This document shows, one piece after another, positions 11,753-22,035 of a stretch of 64,000 nucleotides of DNA. The position numbers and the translations under genes were made by a program. This DNA is from Excoecaria cochinchinensis (lineage: Eukaryota > Streptophyta > Magnoliopsida > Malpighiales > Euphorbiaceae): positions 9,501,001 to 9,565,000 of the forward strand of contig CANTUQ010000009.1 in NCBI GenBank assembly GCA_947683425.1, written 5' to 3'. Each line of letters starts with the position of its first letter. Positions within the stretch are counted from its first letter, which is position 1. The notes below the pieces were generated by a model that saw nothing but the letters and a program-made list of their open reading frames with translations, was not told the DNA's origin and searched no databases.

Positions 11753-12091
11753 TGGTATGTCACGGTGGCAATGAATGTGGTTACCACCGTGACCTACCCC
11801 AGATTGGCATTCTGTTTTGAGGGTTTGGTATGTCACGGTGGCAATGAATGTGGTTACCACCGTGACCTACCGTATATTTGCATTCTGTTTTGGGTTCATG
11901 GTATGTCACGGTGACAACCTAATGGGTTACCACCGTGAGGTACCCCAAGAGTGCTTTCTGCCGAAAGTTTTGGTATGTCACGGTGACAACCTAATGGGTT
12001 ACCACCGTGAGGTACCCCAAGAGTGCTTTCTGCTGAAAGTTTTGGTATGTCACGGTGGCAACCAACCTGGTTGTGACCGTGACCTACCCTG
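11753..12091 (+). repeat. Array of five imperfect palindromes in the 5' LTR
   Basis: Units start at about 11753, 11825, 11899, 11971 and 12043, with spacing of about 72 bp. Arms are GTCACGGTGgCAACC / GGTtACCACCGTGA, spacers carry TTCTGTTTTG or TTTCTGCCGAAAG. The 3' LTR has one extra unit. Confidence 0.92.
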
Positions 12092-13583
12092 TTTTTGTAA
12101 AAAGTGTTTAGTTGGTAAAAGCAAAGTTTGAGTGTTAACTAAATGATTGGCATGATAATATTTCCATATTTGATTCTGATAAATCTTAGAACATTAAATA
12201 GTGCTAAAGTATGTCGATGGAATTATATCGTATGCTTTGTAAAATGAATAGTATGATGATATTTATATATTGTCTGATGTGACATATGTTTTGAATGATG
12301 CATGACCTGCGAGAGTCAGTCTAGTGGATAGTTAGGCATGCCTAATAGAGTCTTTGTAGCTGTAGCGCCCTTTGAACGATTTGGACCCTGATCAGGTCCC
12401 ACGACTGGTTCCTCGCGAACCCTTTGATATAAAATGTTTTTGGAATGTGGAAAAAGATGATGTTGCTTTTCGACTTGTACCTGTATGGTACATTATATTA
12501 TATGTTCCCTCTGAGGTTTAGCCGGTCAGAGATCGGGCTATATGTTGCCTCATGAGGTCTCCCCCTCAGTACTCGTTATCCACTATTGTGAGTCAGCAGG
12601 TGTACGATTTGTGATGTTGTGTTTATAAGCATGCGGTTCTGATCAGTTATGATTATAGATATGTGAATTGATAAGTGCAGATTTATTGGCTCTCTGAAAC
12701 ACCGTGATTGGAATGCAATATCATATAGTTGTTTATGTCAAGGATTAATGTTGCGCAACGGAAGTGTGATGGTATTGTGGTTATGTAACTATGTATGATG
12801 TACTTTCAAAAGCTTGATTCTCCAACGTGTTCGGTAAATGTATGCAAATGAGGACCTGTACTGGTATAACGATACAAATATTGGCATATAGGTGTATTAA
12901 TACTGACCTGTAATGTATAGGTAGGCGCTAGCCTGTGAAGTTATATGTAATTATGCATGAATATACTTACATTTTGTATGATGATGTTGACTTGGTTTGT
13001 GTCGCACATAAGGATATGAATATGATAAGAAACAATTGAATGCACAGCTATAATATGTAAGCATATATATATTTCTCGGTAAGAACTATGTGTGTATGAG
13101 ACTTGCATGTATTATGCCTCGACGACCATTGTGAATGGCCGTCTATATTACTATGTTTTCCCCACTAAGCGTTATCGCTTAGCACGGGCTCTTTTCCCCG
13201 TGCAGGTGGCAGGTTTTCTTTTGTTCGAGTCGCGCATCTGCAGAGTCGGCCACATAGAAGCTAGAAGTTTTGTATCTTGTTCAGCTTTTGTAATTTAGAA
13301 TTTTTGTATATCTGTGTTATATGTATAAGTAATATGTAAAGAGAATGAGGTAATATTTCAGACTCCTATTGTATGATTGTAATATTGTAGATGTGTATGT
13401 TTTTGTTTAAAATATGCGCGTTTATGAATATGTATGTTCAGATTTTTGCTCCTTAAAAGTTTTAATTCTTTCATAATTATATACGCTTTGTATCGTTTCT
13501 GTTCGGTAACACACCTACTCGTACGGCTTCCTACTCACTTGCGGATGGGTTCGCCTACGTATGAGTTGGGGTGTTACATTTAG

Positions 13584-13595
13584 TGGTATCAGAGC
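13584..13595 (+). other. Primer binding site, tRNA-iMet
   Basis: TGGTATCAGAGC, complementary to the 3' end of plant initiator tRNA-Met, five bases after the LTR end. Confidence 0.95.
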
Positions 13596-14686
13596 ACAAG
13601 ATTCTGGTTGCCTTATTTGTTTGGGTATTGGGTCTTTGTATGTTACTTGTTATGTGTCGAGTCTTTGTTTGAGAGTCAGTTTTGTCTCATGGCCTAATGC
13701 AGATCTGTTTTGTCCTGTGTGTGTTTAATGGTTAGATGGAGTCTGACCCTAGAGAGAAGGTGAATGAGGTGACAGAAAGTGTGAACCCAATTAGTACTGA
13801 TCAAAGTGTTTTGTTTCTGTGCATCTTTTGGTTGGAATTTCGGTCCTGTTTCTAATGATAGAACATTAGTGCAAGAATTGATTCGAATTTTGGATAGGCT
13901 GATTGCTCCTAGGATTTCTCAAGGTTTTGTTCAGAGTGTACCTCAGTAAAGAAGGGTATCGAGTAAGTGGATGAGTATTTGGATTTTATAAGGTTTTGGT
14001 AGTACTCTATATGCCTGTCAGCTATCTCCAGAAAAGTGTTTAAATGAAAGCATCTTGAATCATGGGGATGGGACAAAATGCATCACTATAGCATCAATTG
14101 CATCACTCTGCATACATGAATCATCTCAATCTCATTACATCATCATCATCCCTTTGACAATACATGATAAGCATATGCATATATGTTTTGATTGAGAGAA
14201 AGCTGACAGGGTATATATGTACTATTTGATATTAAGATTAAGGGTAAAAAAAAAAAATGACGCACTCAACAATCGTTTAGGAAAGTGTTTTGTGTTGGAT
14301 TAAAGATTGAACCGAAAGAGTATTTTGGGATCTTATACAGGTGAAGGTAAGAAGGATTTTAAAGTTTGATAGGAGTGTTAATGGTAGAGAAAAACGTAAG
14401 TATGATGGACATCTTTTAAGTAGTGAAGGATTTATGTAGCAACTGGCGAAGTTAGTTGATTTATGTGTAAAGTGTCGGGTTTTGATTTCAGTCGGGCTTT
14501 TGAGTAATGATTGTTCTGATGAATGTGTTTGATTCGAATATAAGAAAGTGATTTAAGAGTATAGCAATGGCGATAAGTGTAAGTAAGTGAATAGTTTTAG
14601 AATACAATGTATGAGTCTGATGGTGAGTCGAAGTGTCATTTTGGAGTTTCTTCTGGTGTATGTGAATTTCGAGGACGAAATTCTTT
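13596..14686 (+). other. Internal region of the LARD-like element, no pol
   Basis: About 1.1 kb of low coding potential between primer site and PPT. Apart from the short gag-start remnant (13736-13855) and the conserved TTTCGAGGACGAAATTC before the PPT, nothing is recognised. Confidence 0.8.
13736..13855 (+). pseudogene. Possible gag N-terminus remnant
   Basis: A 39-codon ORF starting MESDPREKVNEVTES lies about 140 bp after the primer site, where chromoviral gag begins. A following stretch (about 13872-13945) reads LVQELIRILDRLIAPRISQG in another frame. Too short to place in a family; could be relic or chance. Confidence 0.35.
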
Positions 14687-14698
14687 TAGGAGGGAAGA
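14687..14698 (+). other. Polypurine tract of the LARD-like element
   Basis: TAGGAGGGAAGA immediately before the 3' LTR, preceded by GAATTTCGAGGACGAAATTC, a block shared with the other two chromovirus-type elements here. Confidence 0.85.
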
Positions 14699-15398
14699 TT
14701 TGTAACACCCCGAAATGTACCCTAGAAGGATTTGTATAACTCTACGGATTTTGGTAGTCGAAACAGTATGATTAGATGGTCGGGTGATTAAGTAGGAGGA
14801 AAAGATGTGATTAGAATCAAGAAAAAGTGAGTCAAGGGTATTTTGGTCATTTTGCAAAAATGGATTTGATTGAATCGAATAAATAACTACGAGGGCTAAT
14901 TTATTAAAATGGAGTAATATTAGACAGAATATATGTGAAATGTGGTGTCAGGTGTGCCGAAAGGACGAATTCAGTATTAGTGCAAAAGTTTCGGCAAGTG
15001 CGGCCAATTGTAAATTTGTAAGGTATTAATTTAGGATTTAATTGAAGGGAGTAAGATTTAATTGTGGGTCAATGTAGGAATGACATCTATGTAGTGGGCC
15101 AAGGAAAGATTAAAGAAGAGCTAAAGGACCAAAAGAAGAATTGTTATAAAAAATTCTACTTAGGGCCAATAGGGGGTTGCCATGTGGCATTTGAGATAAG
15201 CTTGACTTTATTAAGGAAAGAGAGAGAACAAATTTCTGCACTTTCCCCTCTCCTCCTTCACGTGAATTCCGTTTGTTCTTCTTCACTCCCTCTTCTTCTT
15301 CATCTCACGCCAGCCCCTCTCTCTCTCTTCTTGTAAACCCAAGTTATGTATAATGGATGGTAGCTCAAGCACTTTTATAAGAGATAAGAGACAGAAGG

Positions 15399-18373
15399 GT
15401 AAGTTATAACTTTCTGATTTCTGCAATTCCTCTTTGGTTAATTAGAAACCCTAATTAATGTTATGTATTTTCTTGATGAGGAAATTTGAGTGGTGAATCT
15501 ATGGAAGAGTACATGAGCAAGAAAGTACTACCATTTAAGCTAGTGGAGCATAGGAGCTAAGGTTTGGGAAACTTTCTTCTAACTGTATAAGAATTTTTGT
15601 ATATTCATGTATGATATAAGCTTCTTGAGTGTGTTGTTGATGATTTGTGATGATGGTAGTGAGTGTTGGCTCAAATGACTCATTGTTGCATGTGAATAGG
15701 TTTTTGGGTGAAAAACTGGATTAGAATACACTGGACCTTTCTTCGGTTATTACACTGTTTCGGTAGTTATAGAACTCCAAATGATATGAAATCCGTGCCT
15801 TTAGAAAGCTAAGATATATGTCTACAAATGTGTTATAAATAGGTTCGAGCTAATTGTAACTCTAAGTGTCCGAAAAATGGTCAAGAAGTAGACCTATCTT
15901 CTTTGGACGGGTTCAGAGAAGCACTGTGGGTTGTTTAGATCATATCTGAATCTATAGATGTCCAATTGACCTGTAATTTGTTGCATTTGGAATTTAACAT
16001 CCTATAGAACATTTGTTTAGAAGGAAGTTTTGGCTAAAAATGAGTTCTAGACTTTGATATAGGCTATACAAAACTGTGGTGTGAACCAGTCCCAAAATTT
16101 TGCTTCTGTTTTGCAATATTTTGGTATGTCACGGTGGCAACCAAAATGGTTACCACCGTGACCTATGAAAATGCAGGGCAGAATGCTCATTTTTGGACCT
16201 CACGGTGACAACCAATTGGTTACCACCGTGACCACCTCCTAATATGCATAATTTGAGTGTTTTTCTTCCCGAAACGTACCCGAACTTCATGGTAAGTTCC
16301 TATAGCATGTCTAACTCATTTTTAACCTTAGGAAATGAGTAGGTGGGTGGTCGTCAATCCAAATTATAAGTGATTAAAGCTATAGCATAAGAGTTTAATA
16401 ATGAAATTAAATGTATATGTGTGCTTTTTAATTATTGAACAGGATATGCTCGAGGTATTGATCAGGTATGATGTGAACAAGTATGTATAAGTATGAATTG
16501 AGTTTGCTTAATGGAAAATGTATATAGGGGATATGAGTAATGAATGCATGATTAAAGTAATTGCCTAACAATACTATACGATGCATGCATTGGTAATAAA
16601 TGTTATTGGAATGTGTTAGTATGCAAGATAATTATGATACTATAATGGTTCATGTGGATATTTGAGTGCCTATATAATATGATAATCATAAAGGTGATTT
16701 AATGCTTTTAGTTTATGAATTTCTCTTTTAAACAGAGACCTATAATGTGGCAAACCGGGTAAGTAAGTGTTTATGTAAATGTATAAATAGTTTGTATGAA
16801 TGATATGATTAAGTGTGAAGAATAGCATTCTGTTTTGAGGTTTTTGGTATGTCACGGTGGCAATGAATGTGGTTGCCACCGTGACCTACCCCAGATTGGC
16901 ATTCTGTTTTGAGGGTTTGGTATGTCACGGTGGCAATGAATGTGGTTACCACCGTGACCTACCGTATATTTGCATTCTGTTTTGGGTTCATGGTATGTCA
17001 CGGTGACAACCTAATGGGTTACCACCGTGAGGTACCCCAAGAGTGCTTTCTGCCGAAAGTTTTGGTATGTCACGGTGACAAACTAATGGGTTACCACCGT
17101 GAGGTACCCCAAGAGTGCTTTCTGCCGAAAGTTTTGGTATGTCACGGTGACAACCTAATGGGTTACCACCGTGAGGTACCCCAAGAGTGCTTTCTGCCGA
17201 AAGTTTTGGTATGTCACGGTGGCAACCAACCTGGTTGTGACCGTGACCTACCCTGTTTTTGTAAAAAGTGTTTAGTTGGTAAAAGCAAAGTTTGAGTGTT
17301 AACTAAATGATTGGCATGATAATATTTCCATATTTGATTCTGATAAATCTTAGAACATTAAATAGTGCTAAAGTATGTCGATGGAATTATATCGTATGCT
17401 TTGTAAAATGAATAGTATGATGATATTTATACATTGTCTGATGTGACACATGTTTTGAATGATGCATGACCTGCGAGAGTCAGTCTAGTGGATAGTTAGG
17501 CATGCCTAATAGAGTCTTTGTAGCTGCAGCGCCCTTTGAATGATTTGGACCCTGATCAGGTCCCACGACTGGTTCCTCGCGAACCCTTTGATATAAAATG
17601 TTTTTGGAATGTGGAAAAAGATGATGTTGCTTTTCGACTTGTACCTGTATGGTACATTATATTATATGTTCCCTCTGAGGTTTACCCGGTCAGAGATCGG
17701 GCTATATGTTCCCTCATGAGGTCTCCCCCTCAGTACTCGTTATCCACTATTGTGAGTCAGCAGGTGTACGATTTGTGATGTTGTGTTTATAAGCATGCGG
17801 TTCTGATCAGTTATGATTATAGATATGTGAATTGATAAGTGCAGATTTATTGGCTCTCTGAAACACCGTGATTGGAATGCAATATCATATAGTTGTTTAT
17901 GTCAAGGATTAATGTTGCGCAGCGGAAGTGTGATGGTATTGTGGTTATGTAACTATGTATGATGTACTTTCAAAAGCTTGATTCTCCAACGTGTTCGGTA
18001 AATGTATGCAAATGAGGACCTGTACTGGTATAACGTTACAAATATTGGCATATAGGTGTATTAATACTGACCTGTAATGTATAGGTAGGCGCTAGCCTGT
18101 GAAGTTATATGTAATTATGCATGAATATACTTACATTTTGTATGATGATGTTGACTTGGTTTGTGTCGCACATAAGGATATGAATATGATAAGAAACAAT
18201 TGAATGCACAGCTATAATATGTAAGCATATATATATTTCTCGGTAAGAACTATGTGTGTATGAGACTTGCATGTATTATGCCTCGACGACCATTGTGAAT
18301 GGCCGTCTATATTACTATGTTTGTTTTCCCCACTAAGCGTTATCGCTTAGCACGGGCTCTTTTCCCCGTGCAG
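15399..18373 (+). other. Putative LTR-internal intron (3' LTR copy)
   Basis: Same donor (AAGG|GTAAGT) and acceptor (CCCCGTGCAG|GTGG) as in the 5' LTR. Length 2975 bp because of one extra palindrome unit. Confidence 0.45.
16846..17256 (+). repeat. Array of six imperfect palindromes in the 3' LTR
   Basis: As in the 5' LTR, but the 72-bp unit with AACCTAATGGGTT occurs three times instead of two. The unit length is a multiple of three, so a chance frame stays open through it. Confidence 0.92.
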
Positions 18374-19666
18374 GTGGCAGGTTTTCTTTTGTTCGAGTCG
18401 CGCATCTGCAGAGTCGGCCACATAGAAGCTAGAAGTTTTGTATCTTGTTCAGCTTTGGTAATTTAGAATTTTTGTATATCTGTGTTATATGTATAAGTAA
18501 TATGTAAAGAGAACGAGGTAATATTTTAGACTCCTATTGTATGATTGTAATATTGTAGATGTGTATGTTTTTGTTTAAAATATGCGCGTTTATGAATATG
18601 TATGTTCAGATTTTTGCTCCTTAAAAGTTTTAATTCTTTCATAATTATATACGCTTTGTATCGTTTCTGTTCGGTAACACACCTACTCGTACGGCTTCCT
18701 ACTCACTTGCGGATGGGTTCGCCTACGTATGAGTTGGGGTGTTACAGAAATGGTCCTCTCGCCTCATTGAGCCCAAAGACTAGAGATGATTCGGGACTTC
18801 TCATTTATTCATACCTTGGTTAAGTTATAATTGAGTTTTGAATTTAAAATTTCATCCTTTTTCTCATACGTTTTGATGCAATAATTAGAGCGCAAGTTAG
18901 TCATTCGAGAAAAGCAGTAAATGAAAGCATAATTAAAGTAAAGTATATAAAAATAAATTACAACAAAACTAGGGGCGGAATACAACCCCCATTGTAAAAT
19001 AAATGTAAATCATGCATAAAGCGGGTTATTTATTTAAGGATGAGGACATTGGTCCTCTAATGCATAGTTAAAGAAATAAATTTTAAAGTGATAATTTATG
19101 TGGATGAAAAACTAGGACATTGGTCCCATTTTGTTAGAAAAAATCCCAATTTATTAATATAAAACTTTATGCGACTTTTTAATTAGCGTGCATGAAAATA
19201 AACAAACTTATTACAAATTACATATTAAATAACAAAAGCAAATAAAATTAAAATTAAAATAATACTAAAAGCTAAAAATGCTAAAAAAAATCCCACAAAA
19301 ATGAAGCTTCCAAACTTCCATGGGCTCCCACTTGGCATTGGAAAACTCACACATAAAAAAAATGATGTTGAAATAAAACCACAAATAAAGATGATGTTAG
19401 TAATAAAAATAAATTAAACATGTAACATGTAAAAATGAATTAAAATAAATAAAGTACATCTTGCATGACAAATTAATTAGATAGCATAATAAAAAATATA
19501 ACTTAACACATGAACAATTCAACATGCATAAAGAATAAAAGATAACAACAACAATAAAACCCAACATGCATGAAAACATGAAAATAATAATGATGATGAC
19601 AACAATAATAAATTATAATAATAAACAAAACTAATAAAAATAATAATAATAGTAATAGTAATGATA

Positions 19667-19667
<1 letters not shown>

Positions 19668-19734
<67 letters not shown>

Positions 19735-19832
19735 CAACAACACTAATCACAATAATAAAAACAAATAATAATAATGAGGATAATAATGATAAATAATATC
19801 AAAGAATATGAACAATCCAATTAAATATGCAA

Positions 19833-19894
<62 letters not shown>
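19668..19894. repeat. (TAA)n microsatellites in the Tat LTR
   Basis: Two near-pure trinucleotide runs, 19668-19731 and 19832-19894, in AAT-rich surroundings. The homologous runs in the other LTR (30496-30531 and 30647-30738) have different lengths. Poly-Leu or poly-Asn ORFs here are artefacts. Confidence 0.95.
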
Positions 19895-20505
19895 CAAATT
19901 AAATATGTAAGTAATAATAATAATAAGACAATCATGCTAACACATATTAAATAATAATATATGAACAATAATATATGAAAAAAATAATGACAATAATATG
20001 AACATGAAGAATTAAATAAGAAATAAGAAATAATAATATAAATAATTAAATAAAAGATTAAGAAATAATAATATGAACAATTAAATAGGAAATAAGAAAT
20101 AATAATATGGACAATTACATAGGAAATAAGAAATAATAATATGAATAATTAAATAGGAAATAAGAAATAATAGATCTATGAGAATTTACATGCTAGCTAA
20201 CAAATTGTAAACAAAAATAAATTGAAAATTAAATTAAAAGTTGAGCCAAGAATGCTTACCCTCAAAATTAGATGTGATGAATGAAGTTGGATGATAATTC
20301 CTTGCTTTGATTTAATAAAAATAAAATGTAATGAAATTTTATCCCAAGAACAAATAATTGATTTATTTGTGTTAAGGAAAAAATTGTAACAAAGAAGTAA
20401 AAAAAATTCACAAGAACAAATAATTTATTTATTTGTCTCAAGAATTAAATTAAAAAAAAATCAAATTAGAACACTTGGAGAATTTTGCTTGAAGAAGAAA
20501 AAAAA

Positions 20506-20506
<1 letters not shown>

Positions 20507-20536
<30 letters not shown>

Positions 20537-20540
20537 AAGA
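20507..20540. repeat. (GAA)n microsatellite
   Basis: GAA run in the transcribed part of the Tat LTR; a shorter run is at the matching place near 31328-31352. Confidence 0.9.
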
Positions 20541-21145
20541 GAGAAAACAATATTTTTCTTAAGAAAAATCCCCCCAAAATCCTCTCCGAAAAACCCATTT
20601 TATACTTCAAAAATAAACCAAATTTAATGAAGAAAATCATATTTTTATTAAATTGAATTAAATCAATTTAATTCCAATAATCATAAAAAAAAAACTCATG
20701 AATTTGAAGGGTTTGGAAACTAAAAGGTTTTAGGATTAAATTCTATGAAAAAAAGTGAAGAAAAACCAATTTTTGGGGCCAAAAAACGGAAAAAATAAAA
20801 AATGGGTGAAATGGGGCGTCGGGGGGCGAGCGACGAGCATCGCCTGCACGCAGCATTACGCTGCACTGCGCGCGCCCAACGCGTTGCCGCACCCCGACAT
20901 TCGCCGAATTTTTTTTTTTTTTAATTTTCTAAAAATCTATAATTTCAAAACATACCTTTTTTGTCCCAAAATAATTTTTAAAACACCTAAAATATTTTTT
21001 TAAAATACATTTTTATTTATTTCTAATAAATCAATTTGGCAAGGAAATCACCATTTTCAACTTTCATTTTTACCTATAAATCGGCACACTTAATTTCATC
21101 ATTGGGTAATCCTGATCTAGGCTGCCTCGGGACCCGGTGTCTACA

Positions 21146-21164
21146 GTTGCCCCCAGTTTTGGGG
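21146..21164 (-). other. Polypurine tract of the Tat element
   Basis: On the - strand CCCCAAAACTGGGGGCAAC, identical to the tract at 3256-3274, directly before the 3' LTR. Confidence 0.85.
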
Positions 21165-21299
21165 AAACTAGTGCACTAGTGTCTAGGTGAGCCTAAACTC
21201 AGAAAAGGGAAAGAAGCGCGTACCTGAGGCGGCCGTCTTTTCGGACTGGACGATGATGTGGTGATGGTTGTCGCCAGCTTGTTGGCGTGTCGTCCGTTG
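21165..21299 (-). other. 3' UTR between tandem repeat and PPT
   Basis: No coding signal. CTAGTGCACTAG and the following segment resemble 3190-3255 in the first element, linking the two families. Confidence 0.6.
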
Positions 21300-21630
21300 T
21301 TGAAGCGGTAGTGCTGTGATCGTGCTAACCCTCCGTGGAGTGGTAGTGCCGTTGTCGTGCTAACCCTTTTGAGTTTGTGAAGCGGTAGTGCCGTGGTCGT
21401 GCTACCCTTCCGTAGAATGGTAGTGCCGCCATCGTGCCAACCCTTCTGAGTTGGTAAAGTGGTAGTGCCGTGATCGTGCTAACCCTTCGGGGAGTGGTAG
21501 TGCCGTCATCGTGCTAACCCTTCTGAAGTGGTAGTGTCGTGATCGTGCTAACCTTCCATAGAATGGTAGTGCCGCCATCGTGCTAACCCTTCTGAGATTT
21601 GAAGTGATAGTGCCGTGATCGTGCTAACCC
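21300..21630 (-). repeat. Tandem repeat (about 40-bp units) in the Tat 3' UTR, part 1
   Basis: Units built on GTGGTAGTGCCGTGATCGTG followed by CTAACCCTT and a variable linker, alternating GTGATCGTG and GCCATCGTG forms. Split at 21630 by a solo LTR and continued at 24177. Confidence 0.9.
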
Positions 21631-22035
21631 TATAACACCCCCTACCCATACGTAGGCATTTCCATCCGATAAGGAGTGAGATGCCGTATGAGTCAAGGTG
21701 CCACGACACAGATACAATGCAAAACATACATTCATTCATAAACATATATATACATAAATACAAGGTAATTAAAAACTTTATGAAGCAACATAGGAAACGG
21801 CTGATCATGTATTAATATAACAATATCCGTTACATTACTGTTCTGATCAACTGGCTGAGACAAAAGATGATTACATAACCAATATATAAAAAATGCGGAA
21901 GCTACTACAAAAACTGATACAGAGAGTTCTATTACAAAAGAATCATCAATGATTACAAAAGCTGAGCCCTACACTAATCTCTTCTGTGTTGGCTTGATTG
22001 ATGGCGACTCTCCCAAAGCAAAACATCTTCCGCAC

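Larger units (their letters stand above)
10307..13205 (+). other. Putative LTR-internal intron (5' LTR)
   Basis: Donor AAGG|GTAAGTTA about 250 bp after a TATA-like box. Acceptor CTCTTTTCCCCGTGCAG|GTGG directly after a stem-loop. Length 2899 bp, enclosing all palindromes. Both sites fit plant consensus well. Splicing is inferred. Confidence 0.5.
9608..13578 (+). repeat. 5' LTR of the LARD-like element
   Basis: Starts TGTAACACCCCGAAATG, ends GGGGTGTTACA. Landmarks: TATAAAAAA at about 10052, 5' splice site 10307-10312, palindromes 11031-11142 and 11753-12091, the GGATAGTTAGGCATGCCTAA palindrome (within 12324-12353), the CCCCACTAAGCG stem-loop (13160-13188) and acceptor TGCAG|GT at 13205. The open frames inside it are repeat artefacts. 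Confidence 0.95.
9608..18746 (+). mobile_element. Young non-autonomous LTR element with 4-kb LTRs (LARD-like)
   Basis: Complete element: LTRs 9608-13578 (3971 bp) and 14701-18746 (4046 bp), internal region only 1122 bp, 5-bp TSD, tRNA-iMet primer site and PPT. The LTRs are nearly identical: by eye about 25-30 substitutions, one 4-bp insertion and one extra 72-bp unit. No protease, RT, RNase H or integrase is encoded. The LTR architecture (splice sites, palindromes, stem-loop) is that of chromovirus LTRs, so a Tekay/Del-type partner could supply proteins (inference). Confidence 0.95.
14701..18746 (+). repeat. 3' LTR of the LARD-like element
   Basis: Near-identical copy of 9608-13578. The palindrome array (16846-17256) has six units instead of five, and CTATGTTTG before the stem-loop carries a 4-bp insertion. 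Landmarks: donor 15399-15404, palindrome motif 17488-17516, stem-loop 18328-18356, acceptor ending 18373. Confidence 0.95.
18752..21145 (-). repeat. 3' LTR of the Tat element, segment B
   Basis: Matches 29579-32152. Contains (TAA)n blocks, a (GAA)n block, a TATA box on the - strand (20597-20604), AGGGTAAGCATTC (donor-like, GTAAGC at 20254-20259) and a GC-rich CGCTGCGCGCGCCC stretch (about 20850-20890). Ends at 21145, the LTR start on the - strand (TGTAGACACC). Confidence 0.92.

Noticed and set aside
11817..12131. ORF with repeated VCHGDNLMGYHREVP units (also 16909-17295; related reading at 7250-7704 on the - strand)
   Set aside because: It is the translation of the palindrome array with a 72-bp period; no start context, and the same DNA is better explained as structured LTR repeat.
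19519..19743. Poly-Leu ORFs (also 30561-30746) and poly-Asn ORF (61340-61588)
   Set aside because: Translations of trinucleotide microsatellites.
19600..19900. CRISPR-like or satellite arrays
   Set aside because: Simple trinucleotide runs without spacer/repeat structure; no array with regular unique spacers was found in the window.
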